DNA of 47,408 bases from Candidatus Berkelbacteria bacterium (GCA_029865605.1 JAOUGE010000007.1:1-47408), one strand, 5' to 3'. Positions 9,488 to 18,195 are shown, counted from the stretch's first letter. Numbers and translations are program-made. Notes: generated from the letters alone by a model not told the origin.

Positions 9488-10645
9488 TTAACCCAACTTT
9501 TCGATTAATTTTTCTAAATGATTTGCGTGAGAGCCTTTCACAAGCACAACATCACCCTTTTTAAGCAGGGTGTTTATTTCCCTATTTAATTCTTCCACAT
9601 TAGGGTACCACTTATCAAGGTCAAGACCCTTAAAACCCTCACCCACTCCGATTAGGTAATCGGCGGTTTTTCTCGCCAAACTAGCCACTTCGCGGTGAGA
9701 TTTTTCGCTTATCGGAGCGATCTCTTTCATTTCCCCTAAAATAGCCACCCTTCGGGAAAGCTTAAACCGCGCTAGAATTTCAAGGGCGGCTACCATCGAA
9801 AGCGGATTGGCATTATAGCTTTCATCAATAATCACGAAATCTTTCGAACTATTAACCCTATTGCCTCTCCCGCTTTGGGGAGAAAGGTGTGATGTCGCCT
9901 CCATTATTTTTTCCCTATCCGCTCCGGCCGATATCGCCGCAAGGGTCGCTAACTCGAGGTTCAAAATATTATGCTTCCCCAAAAACTCGAACTCGCCCAC
10001 TCCTTTTTGACCATAAATATAAAGCTCGAATCCAGTTTTATTAGTGAAAGATTTAATATTTCTGGCTTTAACTGTTTTAAATGAGGGTGATACCACTTCC
10101 GCTCTCGGATAACCAATCTTTTTCGCTTTTTCAAACACATCTTGCGGACAAATGACTTTTTGGCGAGCCGACACTGCAAGCTGCCATTTTTCTTCAAGGA
10201 TGTTCTCGATTGTTCCGAAGGCTTCAATGTGAGCAACCCCGATATTTGTAATAACCGCGATGTCCGGTTCAGCAATTTTTAACAGGTATCTGATGTCCTC
10301 CGGTTTATCGGCGGCATACTCCAGAACCAAATACTTGGGATATTTCAATTTAAAGAAAGCCATAAACGGGGAAAAAATAAACGCCGCGGCCCAGCCGGCA
10401 ATTGTTTCCGGCGGTTTACTGAAACCTATAATTGCCAAGGGCAAACCTGTTTCTGTATTCATATTTCCCGGTGCAACCAGAACATCAAAACCCGAAGCTT
10501 TTAAAAACTCCCCTGTCATATATTTAACAGTCGTTTTCCCAGAGCTGCCGGTAATCGCAATTACATAGGGGCGAAAACGATTAATGATAAGGCGGGCCAA
10601 ATATGCCAGCTCCCGCTCAAAAATTTCTTTAAGTAGCTTTTTCAT
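9488..10645 (-). CDS. murF: UDP-MurNAc-tripeptide:D-Ala-D-Ala ligase
   Basis: Mur ligase adding D-Ala-D-Ala to the UDP-MurNAc tripeptide. The P-loop ITGSSGKTTVKYM is near residue 31, followed by GNMNTETGLPL, VITNIGVAHIEAFGT and DESYNANPLSM in the central and C-terminal domains. At 385 residues it is shorter than many MurF proteins because the N-terminal substrate domain is reduced. It overlaps the PBP gene by 17 nt and abuts mraY. Confidence 0.9.
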   Translation of the reverse strand: MKKLLKEIFERELAYLARLIINRFRPYVIAITGSSGKTTVKYMTGEFLKASGFDVLVAPGNMNTETGLPLAIIGFSKPPETIAGWAAAFIFSPFMAFFKLKYPKYLVLEYAADKPEDIRYLLKIAEPDIAVITNIGVAHIEAFGTIENILEEKWQLAVSARQKVICPQDVFEKAKKIGYPRAEVVSPSFKTVKARNIKSFTNKTGFELYIYGQKGVGEFEFLGKHNILNLELATLAAISAGADREKIMEATSHLSPQSGRGNRVNSSKDFVIIDESYNANPLSMVAALEILARFKLSRRVAILGEMKEIAPISEKSHREVASLARKTADYLIGVGEGFKGLDLDKWYPNVEELNREINTLLKKGDVVLVKGSHANHLEKLIEKLG

Positions 10646-12395
10646 TTTGGGTTTTCGGCAACTTATAATAACTATTTAAAAGCCAGTCGGCAATTTCGCC
10701 AAAGATCGGGGCGGCCGAAGACTCGGCCCATTCGACGCTCTTGGGCTTATTAAACTTAACTAACATTACGAATTTAGGATCATCGGCGGGAGCAAATCCA
10801 GCAAAGGAGCCAATATGCTGGCTTTCCTCGTATCCCCCATCAGCTTTAGGAATTTGGGCCGTGCCGGTTTTGCCCGCGACTCGAAAGCCCTCAACCGCCG
10901 CCTTTTTGCCGTGCCCCCGCTCAATGACTGAAACCAGCATCTCAACCATTTTTTTCGTATCCTCTTCCGAGAGAATTTGCCTCGGCTCGGTAACCTCAAC
11001 CGATCTTTCGGAGTCGCCCTCAATAACTTTATCTAAAATTCTCGGCTTAGCCATTCTGCCTTTATTCGCTAATACCGAGAAAGCCGAGATAATTTGCATC
11101 GGGGTGGTTGATATTCCCTGACCGAAAGAAATAGTAGCCCTGTTGACATCTCTCCACTTTCTAGTCGGTATTACTTGGCCGGGTGATTCCCCCGACAAAT
11201 CAATGCCGCTTTTCTGGCCAAAGCCGAACTTTTTTAGGTAGTCACCAATAATACTATTTTCCATCTTATTGGCAACCCAAATCATCCCAATATTATCCGA
11301 ATTTTCAAGTATTTCGGTGACTGTTTCATAGCCAAAAGCTTTATCTTGAGAATTATGAATCTCGTAGCCGTCAACGACGACGAAGTTCCCGAAACCTCCG
11401 GGAATATCGTCAGGTTTAGAATCAGGTTCAACCCTTTCTTCCGTAATCGCCATAGAAACAATAATCGGTTTGAAAATCGAACCCGGCTCCCAGTTGAGAG
11501 CAACTACCGGATTAAGAAAGACCGACTGCGAATCTGTCGAGATCTCATTAAATTTATTTGGATCATAGTCAGGTAAAGAAGCCATAGCCAATACCCCGCC
11601 GGTTTTAGGATCCATAATTACGATCGAGCCGCCTTCGGCGCCGTAACGCTTGATTCCCTCTTCCAGTTTCTTCTCAACCATATATTGGATACTTCGATCA
11701 ATCGTTAGAACCAGCGAAGCTCCGTCTTTACCCGGGTCACTTTCTCTCACCTCAAAAATACGTCCGAGATTATCTTTAATGCCTTTTAGGACTCCCCCCT
11801 CTCCCTTTAAAATACCATCGTAATACTCCTCCAATCCATAACGCCCGCTGCCCTCGAAATCAACGAAACCAAGAATTTGCGACATAAATTCACGCTCCGG
11901 GTAAAATCTCGAATACTGCCCCTCAATATATATGCCTTTCAGGTTCAGTGCGGCGACTTGATCAGAGACCTTTTTGCTTACTCTCTTTTTAAGCGGGGGG
12001 ATATACCACTTGTCAATATTTATCGCTTCAAGAATTTTGGTCTCATCTTCTCCTAATATCGGAGCGAGCCTTCTTGCCACTTCAGCCTTATCATCAATAT
12101 GTCTCGGCACGGCAGTAATGTTGTATAGCTCGAGCTGGGTCGCGACAGGAAATAGACCAGATTTTGCCTCATCTATTAAATCAACGCTTTCACTATCTTT
12201 AATATAAATAGTCCCTCTTTTAGCCGGCTGTTCGATCTTTGTATAATATTGTTTTTCCGCCTGAGCGGCGTAAACGTGTTTTTTAAGAACTTGTCGGTCA
12301 AAAAGCCTTACAGCAAACAAGCCACCTATAACTAGTATGGCTATTGCTAAACTTGCAAGCCTCCTCTGGCTCGGTCGTGAAATTTGTTGATACAT
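10629..12395 (-). CDS. ftsI: Class B penicillin-binding protein (FtsI/PBP2-type transpeptidase)
   Basis: A 588-residue divisome transpeptidase that cross-links septal peptidoglycan. It has a short cytoplasmic N-terminus, one membrane anchor (around residues 13-30), a dimerisation domain, and a penicillin-binding domain. The active-site serine lies in PGSIFKP near residue 308, with the second motif SDN and the third motif AGKTGTAQ. It starts 4 nt after the ftsL-like stop. Its partner polymerase FtsW is in the same operon. Confidence 0.93.
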   Translation of the reverse strand: MYQQISRPSQRRLASLAIAILVIGGLFAVRLFDRQVLKKHVYAAQAEKQYYTKIEQPAKRGTIYIKDSESVDLIDEAKSGLFPVATQLELYNITAVPRHIDDKAEVARRLAPILGEDETKILEAINIDKWYIPPLKKRVSKKVSDQVAALNLKGIYIEGQYSRFYPEREFMSQILGFVDFEGSGRYGLEEYYDGILKGEGGVLKGIKDNLGRIFEVRESDPGKDGASLVLTIDRSIQYMVEKKLEEGIKRYGAEGGSIVIMDPKTGGVLAMASLPDYDPNKFNEISTDSQSVFLNPVVALNWEPGSIFKPIIVSMAITEERVEPDSKPDDIPGGFGNFVVVDGYEIHNSQDKAFGYETVTEILENSDNIGMIWVANKMENSIIGDYLKKFGFGQKSGIDLSGESPGQVIPTRKWRDVNRATISFGQGISTTPMQIISAFSVLANKGRMAKPRILDKVIEGDSERSVEVTEPRQILSEEDTKKMVEMLVSVIERGHGKKAAVEGFRVAGKTGTAQIPKADGGYEESQHIGSFAGFAPADDPKFVMLVKFNKPKSVEWAESSAAPIFGEIADWLLNSYYKLPKTQNEKAT

Positions 12396-12399
12396 TTAC

Positions 12400-12708
12400 C
12401 TATAGGCTGGCTGGTTCCATCCCTTTCTTTTCTGCCTCGCTCTGGACATCCGAAAGCGCTTTAAGCCGCTGTCCCTCTAACTTAATCTGATCAATCTCGT
12501 TCTGCTTGTCCATCATATCCTTTTCCAGACCGCTCTGAACTATCTTCCGGCTGGCAATCTGGCTTGACTGAGAAAGGTAAAAGATTGAGAAAGCGGCTAA
12601 GATAATGAAGAATACTACCTTTGCTGAAACGGGGCCTAGGAAGAACCTTCTTTCGATTGTTCTCTTTTTTGCCCCCAGAAAACTGTTTCTTCTTCCGATA
12701 AAAATCAT
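12400..12708 (-). CDS. ftsL: FtsL-like division protein
   Basis: A 102-residue bitopic protein with a basic N-terminus, one membrane helix (AKVVFFIILAAFSIFYL, about residues 29-45) and an extracytoplasmic heptad-like coiled coil ending near DVQSEAEKKG. FtsL proteins are poorly conserved in sequence, so the call rests on topology and on the position between rsmH and the PBP gene, where ftsL always sits. The start overlaps the rsmH stop by 4 nt (ATGA). Confidence 0.78.
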   Translation of the reverse strand: MIFIGRRNSFLGAKKRTIERRFFLGPVSAKVVFFIILAAFSIFYLSQSSQIASRKIVQSGLEKDMMDKQNEIDQIKLEGQRLKALSDVQSEAEKKGMEPASL

Positions 12709-13580
12709 TTTACCCTCATTATTGCTCGAAGTTTCGCGCTTCTTGATCTAGGATTAGCATTTATCTCCTCGCGACTGGCCACAATCGGTTTCTTTGTTAA
12801 AATCTGATATTGACCCGATTTAGCTCTATTCTTAAAATATTTTTTCACGATTCTGTCCTCGCCAGAATGGAAACTGATAACTGCCATTCGGCCATTTATT
12901 TTCAAATAAGTTGCTGATTCCAGTGCATCTCTCAAAGCCCCAAGTTCATCATTTACGGCAATTCTCAAGGCTTGAAATACCTGAGTTGCGGGGTGTATCT
13001 TTCGCCTCGGTTTAACTTTCTCGATGATTGCGACTAACTCACCGGTGGCGGTTATCTTTCTGTTCCTTCTCGATTTGACAATCTCGTCGGCTATCCGCCT
13101 TGAATGTCTCTCATCGGCAAGCTGGAAAAATAAATCAGCCAATTCTCTTTTTGTTAAACCGCTGACCAGATCGGCAGCGGTTGCCCCCTTAGACTTATCT
13201 ATCCTCATATCAAGCGGTTCATCTTTTGAGAAGGAAAAGCCCCGCCCGCTTAAATCAAAATGATAAGACGAAATCCCAAGGTCGAAAAGAATCCGGTCGG
13301 CTTTTTTAATCTTATTTTTTTCAAGGATCGAGCCTAGGTTTCGAAAATCCTCGTTTACAAAGATGATATTTTCAGCTTTAAAGCGGGATCGTGCTTTTTC
13401 AAGGACTTCCCTATCTTTTTCAACTGCTATAAGCAAACCCTTCTTACCGATACGCTTTAAAATCTTCTCAGAGTGTCCGCCAAAGCCAAAAGTTGCATCT
13501 ATAACCGTATTCCCCTCTTGCGGATTAAGATACTCGAGGACCTCCTTTAGCAAAACAGGGACATGAAAACCTTTTTCCAT
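12705..13580 (-). CDS. rsmH: 16S rRNA (cytosine1402-N4)-methyltransferase
   Basis: SAM-dependent methyltransferase that modifies the decoding centre of 16S rRNA, formerly MraW. Family motifs are FHVPVLLKEVLEYL at the N-terminus, DATFGFGGHS (SAM site), LFDLGISSYHFD, GFSFSKDEPLDMRID, ATQVFQALRIAVNDEL and VISFHSGEDRIVK. I chose the internal ATG at 13580 because MEKGFHVPVLL is the usual N-terminus; upstream codons run into a hairpin-rich element. It overlaps ftsL by 4 nt. Confidence 0.94.
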   Translation of the reverse strand: MEKGFHVPVLLKEVLEYLNPQEGNTVIDATFGFGGHSEKILKRIGKKGLLIAVEKDREVLEKARSRFKAENIIFVNEDFRNLGSILEKNKIKKADRILFDLGISSYHFDLSGRGFSFSKDEPLDMRIDKSKGATAADLVSGLTKRELADLFFQLADERHSRRIADEIVKSRRNRKITATGELVAIIEKVKPRRKIHPATQVFQALRIAVNDELGALRDALESATYLKINGRMAVISFHSGEDRIVKKYFKNRAKSGQYQILTKKPIVASREEINANPRSRSAKLRAIMRVK

Positions 13581-13606
13581 AGATTTCAAGGAATTGCAGA
13601 TTTTGA

Positions 13607-13717
13607 ACATGGGCGGCAAGATTCCTCTTCGCTCTCCGAATACGGGTTAACCCCATATTCAGAAAGCATCCCGCCGTAGCGGGAGAGCAATCCCCCTCCT
13701 TGGGTCGCCGCCCATGT
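13607..13717. repeat. MITE-like palindromic element between mraZ and rsmH
   Basis: This 111-bp insert is bounded by perfect 11-bp terminal inverted repeats, ACATGGGCGGC (13607-13617) and its complement (13707-13717). Inside are a second long-range pair (GCTCTCC with GGAGAGC) and two hairpins: GAATA-CGGGTTAACCCCA-TATTC and CCCGC-CGTA-GCGGG. The whole folds as a nested cruciform. It is GC-richer than its neighbours. Position within the dcw transcript suggests a non-autonomous mobile element or an RNA processing structure. A further hairpin, TTGGCC-TAA-GGCCAA, lies towards mraZ. Confidence 0.6.
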
Positions 13718-13787
13718 CAATATGCTCTCGCGGGCAGTTGGCCTAAGGCCAAACGCCTCACGCCACTGACCGCATTTTCCAAACGAC

Positions 13788-14219
13788 TTACACACCCAGC
13801 TCCGACAGCTCTTCCGATATCTCCCCGGCCCTAGGCTCGATTTTTTCTACCAAGGCTTGCCACTTTGATTTACTCCAAACCTCTATCCGATCGTAAAGGC
13901 CTATCACAATTGCCGCTGTCTTAAGACTGGCATAATCCCGCAAATATCCCGGAACAATTACTCTCCCCTGTTTGTCAAATTCCACATCGCTCGCCCCAGC
14001 TAAGATTAAGCGCGCATAAAGTCGAGCCGATGATTTTGTGTACGGTAGCTGACCGATACTCTCGGCCATTTTCTTGAATTTCGCTTCGGGGAACAAAAAG
14101 AGGCAGCCGTCAAGTCCCTTGGTGATAACCGCTCCTTCTTTGAGAGCCCTCCTAAATTTCGCCGGGACTGCGAGCCGCCCTTTTTCATCAACCGCGTGTT
14201 CGTACTGTCCAATAAACAT
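13788..14219 (-). CDS. mraZ: Transcriptional regulator MraZ (AbrB-like)
   Basis: A 143-residue regulator with two AbrB-like swapped-hairpin domains; MraZ forms a ring and represses its own dcw promoter. Diagnostic blocks are MFIGQYEHAVDEKGRLAVPAKFR at the N-terminus (only the start is quoted as MFIGQYEH) and the second copy FDKQGRVIVPGYLRDYA. The start is the ATG at 14219, as usual for the family, rather than the upstream codons at 14240, which fall in the operator. First gene of the dcw cluster. Confidence 0.93.
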   Translation of the reverse strand: MFIGQYEHAVDEKGRLAVPAKFRRALKEGAVITKGLDGCLFLFPEAKFKKMAESIGQLPYTKSSARLYARLILAGASDVEFDKQGRVIVPGYLRDYASLKTAAIVIGLYDRIEVWSKSKWQALVEKIEPRAGEISEELSELGV

Positions 14220-14226
14220 TTTCTCA

Positions 14227-14262
14227 CCACTTTTCCCCACCTTTTGCCACTTCTTTCCACTT
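14227..14262 (-). promoter_or_regulatory. MraZ operator: four 10-bp direct repeats
   Basis: Read on the minus strand, four hexamers AAGTGG, AAGTGG, AGGTGG, AAGTGG recur at an exact 10-bp period (plus-strand CCAC.. starts at 14257, 14247, 14237, 14227). MraZ proteins are known to bind short direct repeats spaced by one helical turn upstream of mraZ. The boxes lie between the -10 element and the mraZ start codon, which fits autorepression. Confidence 0.85.
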
Positions 14263-14267
14263 GCCCC

Positions 14268-14295
14268 ATATTATATCAACTAAAAAGGGTGTCAA
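14268..14295 (-). promoter_or_regulatory. dcw operon promoter
   Basis: On the minus strand, TTGACA (14290-14295) is separated by 16 nt from TAATAT (14268-14273), giving a near-consensus sigma-70-type promoter. Transcription would begin inside the MraZ repeats and run through the dcw cluster. Confidence 0.8.
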
Positions 14296-14342
14296 GAGAA
14301 CAAAAACCGAACAGCAAAATCTGCGAAGACTAGGAGCGCTCC

Positions 14343-14371
14343 TTGACGTCTCAGAAGAAATACGATACACT
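14343..14371 (+). promoter_or_regulatory. Promoter of the candidate plus-strand RNA
   Basis: TTGACG (14343-14348), a 17-nt spacer, then TACACT (14366-14371). The predicted start near 14377 coincides with the first paired base of the structured region that follows. It diverges from the dcw promoter about 50 bp away. Confidence 0.6.
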
Positions 14372-14376
14372 ACACC

Positions 14377-14502
14377 GATGCCATAAGATTATGGGAGGGA
14401 TGCTCCGTGAGAAATGGCGTGCATCACAGGCGGTTGGCGCAGGCTTTCGGTGCCTGTCTGCCAATATCCTGCTTACAGGCGGGCCACCCCAGGCCCGCCT
14501 GT
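14377..14502 (+). ncRNA. Candidate structured small RNA, unknown family
   Basis: A plus-strand RNA of about 125 nt is predicted from the promoter and folding. Domain 1 is closed by GATGC/GCATC and holds CCATA-AGAT-TATGG and GGAG-GGATG-CTCC hairpins. Domain 2 is a long stem with symmetric internal loops: CAGG, TTGGC, CAGGC pairing with GCCTG, GCCAA, CCTG around a TTTCGGT loop. An 11-bp GC hairpin (14475-14502) closes the 3' end but lacks a U-tract. It does not show the conserved features of SRP RNA, 6S RNA or RNase P RNA. The last hairpin could instead belong to the convergent Nudix gene. Confidence 0.42.
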
Positions 14503-14954
14503 CATCTATCTAGAACAGAGTGAATATATTTTTTTCGAGGAGTAGTTATCAAGAATCCACGGCTACAAAAGAAGACTCTCCTTGGCAATCTCTCTAGACC
14601 AAACCAACGCCAGTTAGTTATTTCGTCTGGCTCCATAATCTTTATAACTCCAGTAAATTTAGTACATAAAAATCCGATAGTAATAAAATGAGCGTCTCTC
14701 ACTTTATCGTTTGCGATACTAACCAGCTTAAGATTTGCTTTACTGATTTTGATTCCCGTTTCTTCAAACACCTCTCGATAGCAAGCCTCTTCAAAACTTT
14801 CCCCAAAATGAATCTTCCCGCCCGGCATTGTCCAAGTTCCCTCGCCATGGAGTTCTGAATCCGCTTTTCTAGGATCGGTATTTCGTAAACCCAATAGAAC
14901 TTTTCCTCCCTTAAGGAGCATCACACCAAACCCTACACCTACTTTGCCACCCAT
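14502..14954 (-). CDS. Nudix hydrolase (MutT-like)
   Basis: A 150-residue Nudix protein. The Nudix box GGKIHFGESFEEACYREVFEETG (cited by ends, residues about 46-68) fits the GX5EX7REUXEEXGU pattern and coordinates Mg2+ for pyrophosphate hydrolysis. The preceding TWTMPGG and LLGLRNT context is like MutT or dCTP-type enzymes, but the substrate cannot be told. The ATG overlaps the glyS stop by one base (TAATG), so translation is coupled to glyS. A strong GC hairpin begins at the stop codon. Confidence 0.88.
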   Translation of the reverse strand: MGGKVGVGFGVMLLKGGKVLLGLRNTDPRKADSELHGEGTWTMPGGKIHFGESFEEACYREVFEETGIKISKANLKLVSIANDKVRDAHFITIGFLCTKFTGVIKIMEPDEITNWRWFGLERLPRRVFFCSRGFLITTPRKKYIHSVLDR

Positions 14955-16366
14955 TAGCTTAAATTAAGTTTGGAAAAAAAGTAATCGTTTAATTCTTTAA
15001 TTTTTACCCGTTCCTGTTTAAGAGTGTCGCGGTCGCGGACGGTGACAGAGTCATCTTTCAAGCTCTCAAAATCAACCGTTACGCACCAAGGAGTACCGAC
15101 TTCGTCTTGGCGGCGATAGCGGCGGCCGATCGAGCCAGACTCATCATAATATGCCCGGATTCTCTTTTCGCTCAAACCTTTATAAATCTTTTTAGCGATC
15201 TCCGGCAATTTATCTTTCTTCACGAGCGGAAAACAGCCCACTTGGACCGGCGCTATTGTCGGATGAAGATGCATTACGACTTCTCCTTTTTCTCGGCCGT
15301 CCGATCCGTCCGACTCGCTGTAGCCATCAACTATAACGGCCAACATCACCCTTTCAACTCCCAAAGTCGGCTCGATAACGTAAGGAATAAATTTTTCTTT
15401 TATCTCCTCATCAAAATAATGCAAGTCGCGGCCGGAAAATTCCATATGGCGCTTTAAGTCATAATCGGTGCGATTGGCAACGCCGGCCAGTTCCGACCAG
15501 CCAAAAGGAAATTCATACTCGATATCAACCGTTCTTTTAGAGTAGTGGGCGAGTAATTTTTTCGGATGCTCGTATTCACGCAACTTCTTTTCGTCTATGC
15601 CCAAATCTGTATAAAATTTTTTCCAAAGTTTAAACCACTCGTCAAAAGCTTTCTCGTCGGCTCCCTTTTCGACAGATTCTGGCTTAACGAAATATTCTAT
15701 TTCGGCAATTTCAAATTCGCGGGCACGGAAGAAAAAGTCGCCGGTGGTAATTTCATTCCTAAACGACTTGCCAATTTGAGCAATACCGAAAGGAACTTTT
15801 TGGCGTGAACTTTCCAAAACCAGCTTAAAATCGGTGAACATTGATTGAGCGGTTTCGGGCCGAAGATAGGTCAGACTTGCTCTATCCTCGACTGGCCCCA
15901 AATAAGTTTTAAACATCAAGTTAAATGGTTTTGCTTTTGCTATAAAGTCTAGATCTAGCTCTTCCCCGCAGCTTGGGCATTTTATCTGTCGTTTTATATG
16001 GGCACTAATTTCGCTCTTTTTTTCGTCAATTTTATATTCTTCTGGTGTTAGAATGTGATCTACTCTATGTCTCGCGTGACAGTGCTTACACTCAATTAAC
16101 CAATCTACAAATTTCTCTAAATGCCCCGAGGCCTCCCAAACCTTCGGATGCATAATCACCGCGCCTTCTATTCCAACCACATCCTCACGGCGCAAAACAA
16201 AAGTTGCCCACCAATGGCGCTTGATGGCATTTTTCATTTCAACACCGAGCGGGCCGAAATGCCAAACCGCCCCAACCCCACCATAAATCTCCGAGCCCTG
16301 CCAAACGAAGCCGCGGCGCTTGCAAAGCGAAACGATTTTTTCCATTAAATTAATGTCGCTTTTCAC
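14954..16366 (-). CDS. glyS: Glycyl-tRNA synthetase, class II dimeric type
   Basis: Charges tRNA-Gly; 470 residues, the single-chain (alpha2) form rather than the alpha2beta2 form. Class II motifs are GKSFRNEITTGDFFFRAREF (motif 2 region), RPETAQSMF, SELAGVANRTDYDL and EPTLGVERVMLAV (motif 3), plus an anticodon-binding domain with the GTPWCVTVDFESL block. A GTG at 16366 follows AAAGG with good spacing; the ATG at 16345 is an alternative. It lies between alr and the Nudix gene. Confidence 0.95.
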   Translation of the reverse strand: MKSDINLMEKIVSLCKRRGFVWQGSEIYGGVGAVWHFGPLGVEMKNAIKRHWWATFVLRREDVVGIEGAVIMHPKVWEASGHLEKFVDWLIECKHCHARHRVDHILTPEEYKIDEKKSEISAHIKRQIKCPSCGEELDLDFIAKAKPFNLMFKTYLGPVEDRASLTYLRPETAQSMFTDFKLVLESSRQKVPFGIAQIGKSFRNEITTGDFFFRAREFEIAEIEYFVKPESVEKGADEKAFDEWFKLWKKFYTDLGIDEKKLREYEHPKKLLAHYSKRTVDIEYEFPFGWSELAGVANRTDYDLKRHMEFSGRDLHYFDEEIKEKFIPYVIEPTLGVERVMLAVIVDGYSESDGSDGREKGEVVMHLHPTIAPVQVGCFPLVKKDKLPEIAKKIYKGLSEKRIRAYYDESGSIGRRYRRQDEVGTPWCVTVDFESLKDDSVTVRDRDTLKQERVKIKELNDYFFSKLNLS

Positions 16367-16381
16367 TTACTTACCTTTGAC

Positions 16382-17479
16382 CTATTTAAAATGGTATTCT
16401 CTCGGCAAAGTGGGCGAAATCCGAGATAGTATTTCGTGCACATTGGTATCGGCCCACTTGGCAAGTTTATCTGCATATAGGGTAGCAGAACCCTGACTTC
16501 CCAACAAGACGACCTCGTCGCCGGCAACCGCCCTCAAGCCCGTAACGTTAAGCATTAAAGCATTCATGCAGACCCTGCCTATTACCTTAACTCTCTTTTC
16601 ATCAACGATTGCCTCGGCAATATTTGAAAGCGCTCTCGGGTAGCCGTCCGAATATCCAAGCGGAACAATGGCAATTTTAATCGGTCCCTTAGCAATATAG
16701 GTTCTTTTATAGCCCACCGACTGATTTGTACTGACTCGTTTAACTTGAGCAATTTTACTCTCAAGACTCATTGCCGGCTGAAGCTCGTCTGCTTCAGTTT
16801 CAAATCCATAATATCCATAAAGACCTAACCCCACCCTTACCGCATCAAAATGTGCCTCCGAATACTTAAAGGTCGCTTCGGTCGCTGCCATATGAGCCAT
16901 CGGAATAGGAATATGGCTTTGCTGAAAACCAAACAGAACATTTTGAAACTCCCTTAATTGCTCGCGAGAAAACTTCTGATCGCTGGCGTCAGCAAAATGG
17001 GAGTAAATCCCCTCTATTTTAATATGTCCGAGCGACGACACTTTGAGATAGTTTTCAACCATGCCTTGGGGAGAAAAACCATAGCGGCTCATCCCCGTAT
17101 CAACTTTAATATGGACCCTCGCCCATTTATTCAGTTTCTTAGCTTCGGCGGAAAGTTTATAAGCAGTCTCTAAATCAAAAAGCGAAAGGGTAATATCAAA
17201 GTCAACCAGCCGGCGAAACTCCGCCGGATCAATATACCCAAGAACTAAAATCGGCGCCTTAATTTTCGAAACGCGCAAAGAAACTGCCTCATCCAAATTT
17301 GCGACTGCCAGCATATCTGCACCAGAAGTCCAGACCGCTCGAGCGGTCTCACCAAGACCGTGGCCGTAAGCGTTCCCCTTAACTACTCCAATAACTTTAA
17401 TCTCGGGATCAAGGCGTTTCTTGATGACCTTCAAGTTGTTTGAAATTGCGTTTAAATCAATATTGACCCGGTTTATCAC
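16382..17479 (-). CDS. alr: Alanine racemase
   Basis: PLP enzyme converting L- to D-alanine for peptidoglycan. The PLP-lysine motif VVKGNAYGHG is near residue 33. Other landmarks are VDTGMSRYGF, GLGLYGYYG, VPLGYSDGYPR and RVCMNALMLNVT (catalytic Tyr region and carbamylation region). The length of 365 aa is normal. The start overlaps recO by 4 nt (ATGA). It supplies D-Ala to MurF in the neighbouring dcw cluster. Confidence 0.95.
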   Translation of the reverse strand: MINRVNIDLNAISNNLKVIKKRLDPEIKVIGVVKGNAYGHGLGETARAVWTSGADMLAVANLDEAVSLRVSKIKAPILVLGYIDPAEFRRLVDFDITLSLFDLETAYKLSAEAKKLNKWARVHIKVDTGMSRYGFSPQGMVENYLKVSSLGHIKIEGIYSHFADASDQKFSREQLREFQNVLFGFQQSHIPIPMAHMAATEATFKYSEAHFDAVRVGLGLYGYYGFETEADELQPAMSLESKIAQVKRVSTNQSVGYKRTYIAKGPIKIAIVPLGYSDGYPRALSNIAEAIVDEKRVKVIGRVCMNALMLNVTGLRAVAGDEVVLLGSQGSATLYADKLAKWADTNVHEILSRISPTLPREYHFK

Positions 17480-18195
17480 ATCGCCCCTTCCGGTAAAACC
17501 TTACCAAAATGCCACTCAACAAATTTTAGCAAAGATTGGTAAGATCGCCCAAAGATCTTTTCGTCAACTTTTGCTTTCACAATTTTCTCATAAGGAGAGT
17601 TAAAGATCAATCGAAGCAGTTTAGTTTCATTCTCAAGTATCTCCGGATTTCCCTCGGCGTCGCAAGACCGGTGTAAAATACCGACTTTGGGTGAAAAAAC
17701 CACTTTTTCTTTACTGGCGATTTTCCTCCTACACTTCTGACAGACAAAAAGCTCAGGCTCTAGTCCCAGTTCATCAATACAGTTGGCCAGAAACACAAGA
17801 GCAGTCAGCTGAAATTCACGTTCGCAAATCTGCTGAATAGCAGATTTTAAAACAAAGTAAGTTTTGGGGTGGGACTCGTCAACTTCAAAAATCTTGTCAG
17901 TAAACTTTAATAAATAGCTAATCTTTTGAGTCCTAAGGAAGTTACCCCTCGCTCCTTCCGGAACAAAAATCGGGGAGATTTCTTTTACAATGTCAATCGA
18001 GTTAGTCCGACTGATATAAAACCTCGCCAACGTGCCTAAGTCTGAATATGGTGCCAGCTTCGAGCCCGGCCGCCGGCTACCTTTAGCCAAGGCCTCGGTT
18101 TTGCCTTTTTCTTTCGAAAATAAAGTCAGAATTCGGTCTTTTTCGGCAAAATTCCTTTTTTTGATGACAATTGCTTCGAGCTTATAGTTTCTCAC
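17476..18195 (-). CDS. recO: DNA repair protein RecO
   Basis: Recombination mediator that helps load RecA with RecR. The N-terminal OB-fold starts with YKLEAIVIKKRNFAEKDRIL. The C-terminal part has a zinc-binding pattern CQKCRRKI followed later by a Cys in HRSCDAEG; the spacing is close to RecO. Length 239 aa is typical. A GTG start is used. It heads the recO-alr-glyS-Nudix operon. Confidence 0.88.
   Translation of the reverse strand: MRNYKLEAIVIKKRNFAEKDRILTLFSKEKGKTEALAKGSRRPGSKLAPYSDLGTLARFYISRTNSIDIVKEISPIFVPEGARGNFLRTQKISYLLKFTDKIFEVDESHPKTYFVLKSAIQQICEREFQLTALVFLANCIDELGLEPELFVCQKCRRKIASKEKVVFSPKVGILHRSCDAEGNPEILENETKLLRLIFNSPYEKIVKAKVDEKIFGRSYQSLLKFVEWHFGKVLPEGAM

Noticed and set aside
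13586-13795. A 69-codon minus frame overlapping the mraZ stop
   Set aside because: It consists mostly of the palindromic element, with the inverted repeats dictating the sequence; no ribosome binding site and no recognisable features.
14377-14502. SRP RNA, 6S RNA or a T-box
   Set aside because: The conserved SRP apical GGAAGCAGCC-like loop, the 6S long open bubble architecture and T-box motifs are not found.
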